Shown: piece by piece, positions 9,351 through 19,088 of the stretch | Position numbering within the stretch: position 1 is the first letter of the stretch | Layout: every line of letters begins with the position of its first letter | Source of the DNA: Seminavis robusta | Lineage: Eukaryota; Bacillariophyta; Bacillariophyceae; Naviculales; Naviculaceae | Assembly: GCA_903772945.1 (NCBI GenBank) | Contig: CAICTM010000055.1 | Coordinates: 1-64,000 of the forward strand | DNA: 64,000 bases | Direction: 5' to 3' | Position numbers and translations under genes: made by a program | Notes under the pieces: model-generated | What the model saw: only the letters and a program-made list of their open reading frames with translations | Database searches by the model: none | Told to the model about the DNA's origin: nothing

Positions 9351-11480
9351 TCACAAACCATCTTCCAAGAGGCGAACCTTCACGTCGGCTGTCGTTCCAC
9401 TTTGTAGTAAAGCCTTCCCCTTGCAAAGGTATTGGAGTTGTCTGTACGTTTTACCATTCAGCTCCTCGTGATAACCTTCTACAAGTCTTTCAACCAGGAT
9501 CCCCTTGTCTCCTCTCGTCGAGAGGCCACGTTCCTTCAGTCTCAGCTTTAGGTATTCCTTGGTTTTGTTCATGTAGTTTGTCTTGTCCAAGGTTCTGATG
9601 TCGACATTCTTCATCTTCGGCTTGCTTTTCGTCCGAGGTGTCTTCTTTGAGCAGTTTGCCTGGAGGGTGCCCTCTGACTTTCCTTTCCGCTGCGTGGTAC
9701 TATCAGCGACCCCGGAGGTATCCGCCAGGTCTGTTTGCTGGCTACAGCTGCACCAACGGATTGACAAAGCCGAGCAAATCATCACCATGGTGGCCCAAAC
9801 AAACATGGAGTTCAGCTGCAGAAACGGTGACGATTCAGTCTGATGATGATCATGATCGACACCGGCAAGCAAAGGCACAACAATTTCTTCTTGGGTATGT
9901 TCAGCATTGTTCGCCTGCAGGGGACCAACGGCCACACCATCAGGCATGGATGCCTCCATTAAACGACTGATGGAAGCGTTCGTCTTTTCCATCGCAGCCT
10001 GTTCATTGGTTGACGAGTTGTAGGTTTCCTCTACGGTGCTGTCAAGGTCCACCATGACTTCCACAATATCATGTGTCTTGATCAAGTCATCTGCATGGTC
10101 GATCCTTGGGGTGGCTTCAAGATCGTCCGCCAGTGCTGCGCTTGCGGGAGACTCTTTGCGATTCTGTGGAATTGCCCCCGGAAGCTCACCCTCCACAGTC
10201 CCATCTTGAGGTTTCGCGAAAATGAACACCTGGTGTCTCCAATGGAAAGTTGCCACTGTCGCGGCGATAGTAAGCAAAATAAAAGCAATGGCAATCTTGC
10301 CAACCCCAGTGGGCCCCCGCGGCTTGCTCGTCGCATTGCTGTGTTCCAGATCCTTGTCGCCCTCTTTCACTGCATCAGGTTCTAACGGGGAGGCTACTAG
10401 TATCCCTTTGTCCAAGTCTGTTTTCGTGGTGCCTGTTTTCGTCGCCTCATTCACATTGTTGGAAGCTATTAGTAGCTTGCCGGGGTCTGGTTTGTTTTCT
10501 GGAGAGGTGTCTTCTCGTTTCGGACCGCTGTCGACGGTGGGCTGATGAGCAACAGTTGTGTTTTGTCGTACCAGGCTCTCTCCCACAGCCACAAAGGCAT
10601 GTGAGTGTAACAATCCCGGTTGTTGCTCCTCGCGAGTCAAGGGCGATGCCAAAGCCTTACGTTTTCCCTCCAACTCAACTTCTTCCTTCAAACCCTTGTG
10701 TTTGTTATCGTTTCCAGTTTCCTCCTCCTTCAGATATCTTGCGTTTTTCTCATCGTTACTTCCTCCCTTCTCTAAGCCCTTTACCTCGATTTCGCTCGTA
10801 CTACCAGCGTCCGCGCAAACGTCGTCTTTCGGAGTCACGGAGGTGAAGTCTTCCCTGTTATCGTCCACCTTAGCAAACAGTCGCTCCGACAGTACCCCAC
10901 TGTCCACGTCCTTCATACTGAGAGATAGTGTGTTGGTGGTGGTAGTTGAATGTTCCCGTGGTTCAACTCCTGGTGGGATAATCAGGTGTTGACTCGCCAG
11001 CGTGGAAATGTCATCATCGTCGTCGGCTACCACCAAGCTACCATATGCAACTCCGCCTGTCCGAACTTCCAAGACGGGGGCCGTCGTGGCTGCTTCCAAA
11101 ATCAAGTTGGGATCTTCATCTGCTTCTGTATCTAACGCATCCACCTCGAACGCATCTTTGGTGGACATGGCCTTGCGGTCGGTTTCAGGAAGAGAAGCAC
11201 GGCGACGATACCCAAAGTGCGGGGAAGACGTGTCGGGGAGAGTATGGAAAGATAACTTGTGCTCATCTTCTTGTTGTACTTTTTCCTCCATGTGTAGCGA
11301 AGCGGAAGCAGCTCTTGTGGTATTGGCAGTAGTTGTGGCAACAGCATAGGACTCGTCAAGTGGGACCTCGTTTTGTTCCATCTGCACCATGACCAAATCA
11401 GAGTCTGCGTCCAGGGTTTGAGATGAGACAGTGTTGTTGTCCAGGAAATTGCTCTCGCTTTCGCTGGTACCGGTATGCAT
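9351..11480 (-). CDS. Two-transmembrane protein with C-terminal tandem SAP motifs
   Basis: 709 residues from ATG 11480, single exon. The first about 385 residues are acidic, Ser/Thr-rich and probably unstructured. A hydrophobic segment (VGKIAIAFILLTIAATVATF, about residues 388-408) is followed by an acidic loop and a second segment (FVWATMVMICSALSIRW, about 556-573). A basic stretch (SKKTPRTKSKPKMK) leads to a SAP motif, YLKLRLKERGLSTRGDKGIL then VERLV, and a second SAP-like copy TYRQLQYLCKGKALLQSG then VKVRLLEDGL at the end. SAP motifs are helix-turn-helix DNA-binding elements. Two membrane segments plus a SAP/HeH fold recall inner nuclear membrane proteins of the LEM/Src1 kind, but here the SAP part is C-terminal, so that role is an inference. 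No enzyme domain is visible. Confidence 0.75.
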   Translation of the reverse strand: MHTGTSESESNFLDNNTVSSQTLDADSDLVMVQMEQNEVPLDESYAVATTTANTTRAASASLHMEEKVQQEDEHKLSFHTLPDTSSPHFGYRRRASLPETDRKAMSTKDAFEVDALDTEADEDPNLILEAATTAPVLEVRTGGVAYGSLVVADDDDDISTLASQHLIIPPGVEPREHSTTTTNTLSLSMKDVDSGVLSERLFAKVDDNREDFTSVTPKDDVCADAGSTSEIEVKGLEKGGSNDEKNARYLKEEETGNDNKHKGLKEEVELEGKRKALASPLTREEQQPGLLHSHAFVAVGESLVRQNTTVAHQPTVDSGPKREDTSPENKPDPGKLLIASNNVNEATKTGTTKTDLDKGILVASPLEPDAVKEGDKDLEHSNATSKPRGPTGVGKIAIAFILLTIAATVATFHWRHQVFIFAKPQDGTVEGELPGAIPQNRKESPASAALADDLEATPRIDHADDLIKTHDIVEVMVDLDSTVEETYNSSTNEQAAMEKTNASISRLMEASMPDGVAVGPLQANNAEHTQEEIVVPLLAGVDHDHHQTESSPFLQLNSMFVWATMVMICSALSIRWCSCSQQTDLADTSGVADSTTQRKGKSEGTLQANCSKKTPRTKSKPKMKNVDIRTLDKTNYMNKTKEYLKLRLKERGLSTRGDKGILVERLVEGYHEELNGKTYRQLQYLCKGKALLQSGTTADVKVRLLEDGL

Positions 11481-11966
11481 GGTCAGGCAGCTGCTCCTTT
11501 AGTAAAAAGCGAATCGAAAGACCAATAATGAGGAAGCGAAACGACGAGAGGATCATGAGCGAAGCTCTGAAGCATCGCACATGGCAATCAAATGCATCGC
11601 TCGTACCACAATTTCCTCTGGCTCCTGCGAACTCGTCATTTCGCGCCGCCGCCGCATTCTAAATAGGTATACTGCAAAGTCTGGATTGTCAGTTGTCTAA
11701 CTCTCCACAACTCGGAATACATGTTCACACATTATTTGCTGCGAGCTGCGAAACGCCAAGCACGACGTCCGTTCACTCCCACGACTTCTTGTTGAATGGA
11801 TTAAACCATCAAAGCGGCAAATCACCGAGGCGCCAGGGACATTGCCGGTCCTCCGCAAAAAACACGCGAAAAACGCGTCCATCCACCACCACCACCACCT
11901 TCTTCTTCATTTGTAAGAGGCAACAAAGCTCCGAGCCCCAGCTTTCTGATCCAAGCAAGAACCGAA
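11481..11966. other. Shared upstream region of the SAP and COQ9 genes
   Basis: 486 bases between two divergently read genes, so it should hold both promoters. I see no gene. A GAAAAAA/ACCACCACC-rich patch lies at 11860-11920, just before the proposed COQ9 start. Confidence 0.5.
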
Positions 11967-13234
11967 ATGCAAAGGTGTGTGATGCGAGATGCGAGTGTAG
12001 AATTTAATAGGAATTGTCTCCAATGTTCATGTATTCGACTTCGCCTCCCTTCTCGTCTTCTGACTTGCTTCTCTTCTGACTTGCTTACTTCACCATGCTC
12101 TTCGTTCATAACGTGGCGTGACGCAGACTGCTTACTGTGGCAACAAGTCGGAGAGTGGCGCATCGTCGCCTCCATGATGGTGATAGGCTATTAGCAGTGA
12201 GAGCCTCAGCGCTGTTTCAAAGAGAGCGAGTTGTATATCCAACTCGAGTCGGCAATAATGGCATCAGACTTTTCAGTTCCAACGTTCACCCCAACAGTAC
12301 CGGTACTAGTAGTGGCAACTACCAAAGCAACCAATGGGATCCGAATACTACTGCTTTGTCCAACATTCGCACTGCAATTTTGAAGTCATCATTACAAGAA
12401 GTTCATCATCATGGTTGGACTGAAGATGCCTTGGCGGCAGGCACGGCGGCTGTGAAGCAACAACATGGCGACAAGAAAATTTCCATGAGTGTGGTGGGAC
12501 TTTTGAGTGTGGATGATTTAATTGCTTTTTGTATGGATCAATGGAATATTCAACTCAAGCAGGACTTGTTCGAGCTTCGCCACCAGAAACAATCAACTTC
12601 CGAAAAAGATGAAGAAAAAGAAAACATCACTAGCAACAAAGATCCCTTGGAACGAGGCATCCAAACAAGGCTCCAATATCTCATCCCATACTTGCAAAGT
12701 CAACGATGGCATGAAGGCATGGCACTAGGCATTCGAGGTCCCACCAATGCCTTGCAGACACAGCGGCAGCTGCAGGAAATGATTGAGATTATTATTGCGA
12801 CCAGCAACAACCATCCAGAGTTGGGGACCACCGAAAAAATGGCACTGGGAGCTGTCTATGTCGCCACGGAGCTGCATCTGCTCACTGATACATCACCACA
12901 ATACCGGGATACTTGGGCATTTCTGTCTCAGAGAATGAATGATTGGCGAAGATTGACATTGCTTCCCGCCGGCACTGGCACAAGTAATTCTTCATCCTCA
13001 TCCGATACGCTCTTTGTTGCGACTGCGGTGGCATCGTCTCTTGCGGGAGGGCTGGTCAGTTTGATCACGACAAATCCCAGTCAAGCTTTCGGATTGCCTG
13101 CTGCTGTATGGTCGTCGCTGTTTCACAATCCACAGGCGAACAGTTGGGGTACAAACGAAGTAAGCCTAGGTGCCATCAAAGATGGGACTCATCCGAGCGA
13201 CTATGAATCACAGAAGCGCGGCAGCAAATCATAA
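11967..13234 (+). CDS. COQ9: Ubiquinone biosynthesis protein COQ9, mitochondrial
   Basis: COQ9 is a lipid-binding, TetR-like protein that presents the quinone precursor to COQ7 during coenzyme Q synthesis in mitochondria. Conserved blocks: EVHHHGWTEDALAAGT near the N-terminus (family: PEHGWTxEALAxGA), RLQYLIPYLQSQRWHEGMAL, and EKMALGAVYVATELHLLTDT then SPQYRDTWAFLSQRM. The C-terminal hydrophobic helix (LFVATAVASSLAGGLVSLIT) fits the membrane-binding helix of the family. The main frame opens after a TGA at 12119 and has no ATG before residue about 117. An upstream ATG at 11967 followed by an 8-base exon (ATGCAAAG), a GTGTGT donor at 11975 and an acceptor CAG at 12124-12126 restores the frame as MQRLLTVATSRRVAHRRLHD, an Arg-rich mitochondrial presequence. 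The result is 371 residues. The product is well supported; the tiny first exon is inferred. Confidence 0.88.
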
Positions 13235-13280
13235 GTTCTTCGGCCAATGGCGCAGTATACTTGTACAAAAAGTCTTTTGA

Positions 13281-14570
13281 CTAGACTAGCAAGCGTTTAT
13301 ACTTCAACACTTTTCGTCGCGTCAGCAGTAAAATCTGTTCGCCGCCAATTTTGGTATTGAAGTACTTGAAGGTATCCGTAATTTTTTTGCGGCTGTTGCG
13401 GCGTTCTGGGGAACATCGACCGACTCGGAAGGGCGGTATTGGTATCGGCGTCGCTCTTTGCCCGCAACGGCCAATACTTGCTTGTAGATGACAGCCTGGG
13501 GAAAACTGAGCCACTCGTCCAGCGTTTGGCGTGAACAGGTGCACCAAATGCAAGCCACAATTGAGCGTCCATGTCAAAGGCATACGTGTTGATCTGGCCA
13601 GCAGTAGAAACGGCCATAATGTTCCCATCCTCGGAAAGCGTTTCGAAGGCAACTTTCCTGCGAGAACCGTGCCACCTCCCAAAGCCACACGCCCCACGCT
13701 TTGCACAGGGATCACGGGTTGCATATGTTTACAGCTTCCTGTGGTAGTATCCCACTGAAACGCCACGGCATAATCGTGCAATTTATGGGGCCCATCATCT
13801 GTCCAATTATGGTACCATGTATCAACGGTCGTCACAACCCTCTCCCCATCACCCGAAAGTCCCAAGTGGTCCCCAAAGGAGTAGCCAATGTAGTAGACTC
13901 CATCGCCTTGTGGATGGTTCTTGTAGATTCAGTGAGCAAAGCTCGGAGCCCATCGGCTTCCATTCCGAAACATTGTTGTCCCACTGAATCGAATCATCCG
14001 GATCACGCCAGAGAGAACCCACGCATCTCCTTTCTTTCCTCCCGGATGGCAAGCATAAGACAATTTTGGAATACCAATGGCCAGAATGGCACCGTCATAG
14101 TTCGATTTCAAAGAGTACCCAAAGTTTGCGTAGGCCGGTTTGCAATTCGCCGCTGTGTTATTCTTGCAGGGAAAGATGTCGACCGCTTTGACGGATGGAT
14201 CGTACTCCTCCAGTAGGGGGATCCGAAATGGATTCCAAAGATCGCAATGGTGGAGCTTTGTTTCCCTCCTCCAGGGGCTTGGTCCAAATCTAAAATGAAG
14301 ACTTGCCCATCTCGAGCCACATCCAATATCGCTCCGTCGGCAGACAGATCCGAGCAGGATGGACAATCACTGTCGTCATCCGCACCGTCGTTTGGGATAT
14401 GGGGAGGAATTGGGAGGGAGTCGCTGGAGAGACGAAACAATTCGGGTTTGGTGGGGTCACTAGATTCTTGGCGGCCAAAAAGAAACTCAAAACAAAAACC
14501 ACCAAAGCTCCAGGCTTTCGATGACGGTGGTCCCTGAGCGCATTGCTCATGGAGTGGCCATTTTGGAGTC
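13281..14570 (-). pseudogene. Broken beta-propeller protein gene
   Basis: On the minus strand, propeller-blade phrases appear in different frames: LSADGAILDVARDGQVFILD (about 14370-14310), YDGAILAIGIPKL (about 14090), GVYYIGYSFGDHLGLSGDGE (about 13905-13845), AVAFQWDTTTGSCKHMQPVI (about 13770) and IMAVSTAGQINTYAF (about 13620). These resemble the blades LSGDGKKLAIG and LSEDGMVLAGG of the intact protein at 55941-58175. At least four frame changes separate them and no intron consensus explains the joins, so I read this as a decayed member of that family. It lies convergent to COQ9, with about 50 bases between the ends. Confidence 0.6.
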
Positions 14571-14935
14571 ATCGCCATCTATCTCAGGATCTTCGGACGG
14601 TTTCAATCTTTTGGAGAGGTTGAGACGAGAAGAGGAGTTCAGCCGTGGATACTCAAGGGAAGACTCGACTCTGTCTTGGAAACAGTTTGTTAAGCCTTTG
14701 GGTTCCGCTTCAATACCGTATTGCACGGTGCAGTACATGTACGGTACCGTAACTGGTACCAGGTACCGGTCTCCAATGTACATGCAACCATCCAACATCC
14801 AACGTCAACAGACGAAAATTTCGGAACAGAGTGCGACGAGACGAGGTGGGCGTCACCAGTGGATGTGCCGATGTTCTGTACCGAAAGCAGAGGTGCACAT
14901 TTAGAAAGCCCACTAACTGATCAAAAAACGTTACC
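14571..14935. other. Upstream region of the amidohydrolase gene
   Basis: 365 bases with a GGTACC/GTACGGTACC palindrome cluster at 14725-14775. This is the probable promoter region of the amidohydrolase. No gene is seen. Confidence 0.45.
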
Positions 14936-17305
14936 ATGAAGAAGCTTTCAAAAGTGGGTGCAGTATTGCGGCTTCTTTTTGTTGCTCTTGCGACTGTCGG
15001 CTACGGGCAAGAGATTTTGTTCAACGCCAAAGTATATACCGTGGACCCTGCCAATCCAGAAGCCGATGCCATTGCCTTTGACCAGGATGGGATCATTGTG
15101 GGAGTGGGAACTTTTGGCAGTCTTGTCGCACAGTTTCCGGATTATTTGCAGACGGACTTGGACGGCCTTCTCGTTCTGCCTGGCTTCCAAGATGTGCATC
15201 AACATCCTGTCGAATATGGTATTAACAGCCAAGTATGCGAGATAGGTTCGGAAGGGACCATTGAAGATATTCCATTTTGGTTTGACGATCCCGCTTGTAT
15301 CAACGGTGGTGTATTTGGTGATCAAGGATGGGTCATGGGAGCTGGTGTCGACTTGGAAGCCATTGTGTCCGAGTTGGAGTCGAATCCCAATGCTCGCTAT
15401 CCCATTCAAGTGCTAGATGAAAGCTTTCCAAATACGCCCGTGGTGATTTTGGATCAACTGGGACATGGTGCATTGGCTAACACTGCAGCGATGCAGCAAG
15501 TAGGGTACTTGGATGCCACTAGCGATCCACCTGGAGGACAGATTCTACGGGATCCTGACGACGGCTCTGCCATTGGAATTGTGACGGAAAACGCGCAACA
15601 GAAGCTACGAGAAGCAGCATTTCCTCCCACGGACGCCAACAAGGAGACTGCCTACCAAGGTTTACTTCTGGCCTTGGAGGAACTGGCAAGCAATGGCATC
15701 ACTACTGTCTCGGATGCGGGGTAAGTGTAGGCAGTGTACATATACCTTTTGCTTTTAGTTGATGCTCAGTGCAACTCATGGCCCGCATCTTGTTCCAGAG
15801 GATTTTGGAGGCAAGCCCAAACAGAATCTTGGGCCAGAGCTGAAGAGGAGGGGGCTTTGACCGTGCGAGCATCCAATGCCCTTTACATCTACCCGGATGA
15901 ACCCATTGCAGAACAGATTCCAAAGCTCCAAGAACGTGTTGATGCCTACGCCAACTATGAGTTGGTGAGATTCAATCAGGCTAAAATTTATGTCGATGGT
16001 ATCTTGTCGCTGTCGACAGGAAAGCTCTACGATCCATATACGCTGGATCTCTATCAGCTCTATCGAGATGACACAACTGCGGCAGGCCAGTGGCGTGGTT
16101 TCGAATACTTTGGAGATAACGTAACTCTCAATGCCGTCACCGAGGCTCTTGTGAACATGGGGTTGCAAATGCATTTCCACGTGACTGGAGACCACGGGGC
16201 AAGGCTTGCGCTGGAAGCCATTTCGGCGGTGCAACAAAGTGGTACGGCTTCCATTGGCCCTCATCGGCTAACCCATTGCTATATGGTGGATGAACTAGAT
16301 CGGCCTTTGTTTGAAGAGTTGGGGGTCGTGGCAGACTTGCAGTTGGCGCCCACATCTCTCACGGCTGACTATCAAGCGACAATGACAGACTTTCTGGGCG
16401 CAGAAAGGGCCGCCACGCTGCTTCCAGCTGTGGAACTGTACGAAGCTGGAGCAATGATCACTCTCAGCAGTGATTGGGATGCCGACGATCTGTCTCCTTT
16501 GGTAAAGATGCAAACAGTGTTGACTCGAACGATCGGAAGACCATTTCCTGATATTGAAACTATTATACCGATGTTCACGCTGAACGGTGCCAAACTATTG
16601 CAGCACGATGATCTGACGGGAAGTATTGAAGTAGGCAAGTATGCCGACCTCGTAGTCCTTGACCAAGACATTTTCAATCTGCCGGCGGATCAGATAGCAA
16701 CGGCCAACGTAACTCTCACGTATCTGCAAGGTGAAGTAATTTATGATGCTGACTCGCGAACAGGTCCAAGCATTCCGCTTGGGTCTGGTGCTCCAAACAC
16801 CCCGAGTCCAGCCACGGGAAGCCCCCAGCCTGAAGGTTCTCCCAGTCCAAGTCCTGCGATGGTCACAACACAGCTTCCAACCGTATCAACAACGGGGAGC
16901 CTCCAGCCACTCCCTGCGAATGCCACAACACAGCAGCCGACAATGGCAACCACTCCGCCCCCCTCTTCCGTCGGCAACTTGACTTCACCATCTCCGCCAC
17001 CAGGGCAGCAGTCCAATGCCTCCAATGTGTTTGATCATGGCGACACGGTGATTTTCCTAAACAATACGAACATGAATGGAACGACCATCAGCATGCCATT
17101 GGATGAATCATCCACTCCCGGGCCAACGTCTGTCAATGGCACGGAGACACCCGCCAGTGCCCCGCCCACAACAGCAAGCAACAAGACGGAACAGCCAACA
17201 TCGGTGGCATGTTCGTCTTGGTCGATGTGGTTCTCGTTGATACCATGGCTAGTAGTAATGATATCAAACCTGCCCCACGACAAGCTCTTACAGGGAGCTT
17301 CGTGA
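14936..17305 (+). CDS. Secreted amidohydrolase (YtcJ-like) with mucin-like tail
   Basis: Two exons, 14936-15720 and 15799-17305, with a 78-base intron (GTAAGT...TTCCAG, phase 2), give 763 residues. An N-terminal signal peptide (VLRLLFVALATVGYGQ) is followed by an amidohydrolase-3 metal-dependent hydrolase domain. The metal ligand motif is GFQDVHQHP. A Lys region KIYVDGILSLSTG, then MHFHVTGDHGA, HRLTHCYMVDE and ITLSSDWDADDLSP carry the other His/Asp ligands, and AKLLQHDDLTGSIEVGKYAD then LVVLD is the typical C-terminal end. After about residue 610 comes a Pro/Ser/Thr-rich stalk with several N-x-S/T sites, and a last hydrophobic stretch (WFSLIPWLVVMISNL). The protein is probably extracellular and tethered to the membrane. 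The family hydrolyses C-N bonds such as formamides; the actual substrate is unknown. Confidence 0.85.
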
Positions 17306-17678
17306 AATGTGCGCAACTTGAGAGGATCCGGATTGTCCCGCAGCCTCCTTGGGGTGTATCCTATTACGGTACGGTATGCGTCCACAATAGGTACTAGTTG
17401 TAGTGGATAAAGACAGACAGGCATTAGTGCCCGATCAATGATAGTCCACACGCTTTTCCGGCCCCGCTGAAGACACCAGCAAGGATGGTTGGCGTCTGTT
17501 GTTTTTCTCTTCCGGTGCGTCTGGGAAACACGCGTTCAGTTCGGCTGAAATGAATTGCTGCCGGCAACCACCCATCACAATTGATGCCGGTACCACCCAT
17601 GACAAGGGCAGCTTTTAGATTTTATCCATCCGATTGACGATTGGCAAGAGTGGATGGTACGAAGAAGGAAGCTGACTG
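17306..17678. other. Intergenic DNA between two plus-strand genes
   Basis: 373 bases holding the 3' end of the amidohydrolase transcript and the promoter of the next gene. No further feature is recognised. Confidence 0.45.
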
Positions 17679-19088
17679 ATGCTTTCCCCCGCGACCATTG
17701 CACCACCACCTGATGTTGGCTACTGGTACGACACTGTGTACGTGTACATTGGATTCGATTCATTTCCCGTGCGCCGGAGGACCTTCGCACGGTCACACAA
17801 AATGATTGTCAACCGCTTTTTTGCCTTCGCTCACAAAATCATTCTATCTCTTGGGGATGACACAATAATGAGTGCAAAATGGTTTTCCTTACGGCGTCTT
17901 TCCTTATTAGCAATACTGACTGTGCTGAGCTTTGGTTTCCTATTAGATTCCTTTCTTGTCAATCCATCAGGCCACAGCAATAATGTCCAAGTGCAGAGTG
18001 TTTCGAGTAATGAGACTCTGGTGATTGTCATGGGCAGTTTGCGAGGAGGGGAGGATGCTTGGGAAAGCTTGTATCGCAATGTCCTGGACTTGAACAGTGC
18101 CGACTTGGCACTGGCCACCGGTAGAAGGCCCAATGAAACCACCACCATTACTACTACTTGGCTGCAAGACTTTCATTACTACTTGTCGGCATTCGCACCT
18201 CTCAAGGAGATGATTCGAAGACCAGGACGCACATATTTCCGTGTTTGTCGGGAATCAATAAGAGATGTTCGTTACCTCCTGTTGCTAAAGATGCGACAGA
18301 AACGAGGACCCAGTTTGTACAGGCGTGCCAAGTATGTTTGGGAGTTTCCCGAGTACGAGGAGTGGGCCGATGCACTAGATTTGATTGTTGAGGAGGAGGG
18401 GTACAACACGACAACTAGTTCTGACAATAACTGGAGACTCTTTCTCGAGGGCCTTCCACCCAAGGAAGAGTCCTCAGGAGTTCTTGGTCCCTGCTTGGGG
18501 TACAGGGGGAGTGGGGCACTCATATTCTGGATTCGATGGTTTGTCTCCAAACAAATCAAGCGATTGAACCTTGACAAAAAATACAAGAGATTTGTGCTCA
18601 CCAGATCGGATCATTTCTATTTATGTGGACACAACTTGGATAATCTGATGAACAGCAACAGCAGCCACAATAACAACAACAACAATACTGTCTGGGTGCC
18701 ACAGGGCGAAGAGTATGGTGGGTTTACAGATCGTCATTTGGTAGCCCCAGCAGAACCTTTCCTCCAAGCCATTGATATTCTCCCTTCGATATTGCAAAAT
18801 CCAAAGAAGTACCTTGATCTGAAAACAACCTCCCCAGAGAAAATAATAGCCCGAAGATGGAGTGAATCGGGAATACAAGCCAAACGGTTTGAGCGAATGA
18901 TGTTTACAGTGGCAGTGCAGGGTGACGCAACACGGTGGCAGCCCATGGTTCCAGATAAAACAGATATTGCAGTGCCAACAGAGAATCACCGCTTTCGCAG
19001 GAATCGCACACGCAGTGTTGTTCTACATTTGAAGTATGAACAAGAGTATGAGATCTCCAAACAAACCTGCTGGGGTCACAATAGATAA
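17679..19088 (+). CDS. Type II membrane protein, probable Golgi glycosyltransferase
   Basis: 469 residues from ATG 17679. ATG at 17802 or 17868 is also possible, and the last puts the basic and hydrophobic anchor MSAKWFSLRRLSLLAILTVL at the very N-terminus, as in Golgi type II proteins. The luminal part has NETLVIVMGSLRGGEDAWES near the start and RFVLTRSDHFYLCGHNLDNL later. Then comes TVWVPQGEEYGGFTDRHLVA, a phrase like the P-x-G-E-D-Y-G-G-x-x-D segment of uncharacterised protist glycosyltransferase-like proteins. An Asn-rich insert (SSHNNNNNN) interrupts it. The Asp in TRSDHF could act like a DxD-type sugar-nucleotide site, but no classic DxD is visible. The function is inferred from architecture and remembered similarity only. 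Confidence 0.6.
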   Translation: MLSPATIAPPPDVGYWYDTVYVYIGFDSFPVRRRTFARSHKMIVNRFFAFAHKIILSLGDDTIMSAKWFSLRRLSLLAILTVLSFGFLLDSFLVNPSGHSNNVQVQSVSSNETLVIVMGSLRGGEDAWESLYRNVLDLNSADLALATGRRPNETTTITTTWLQDFHYYLSAFAPLKEMIRRPGRTYFRVCRESIRDVRYLLLLKMRQKRGPSLYRRAKYVWEFPEYEEWADALDLIVEEEGYNTTTSSDNNWRLFLEGLPPKEESSGVLGPCLGYRGSGALIFWIRWFVSKQIKRLNLDKKYKRFVLTRSDHFYLCGHNLDNLMNSNSSHNNNNNNTVWVPQGEEYGGFTDRHLVAPAEPFLQAIDILPSILQNPKKYLDLKTTSPEKIIARRWSESGIQAKRFERMMFTVAVQGDATRWQPMVPDKTDIAVPTENHRFRRNRTRSVVLHLKYEQEYEISKQTCWGHNR

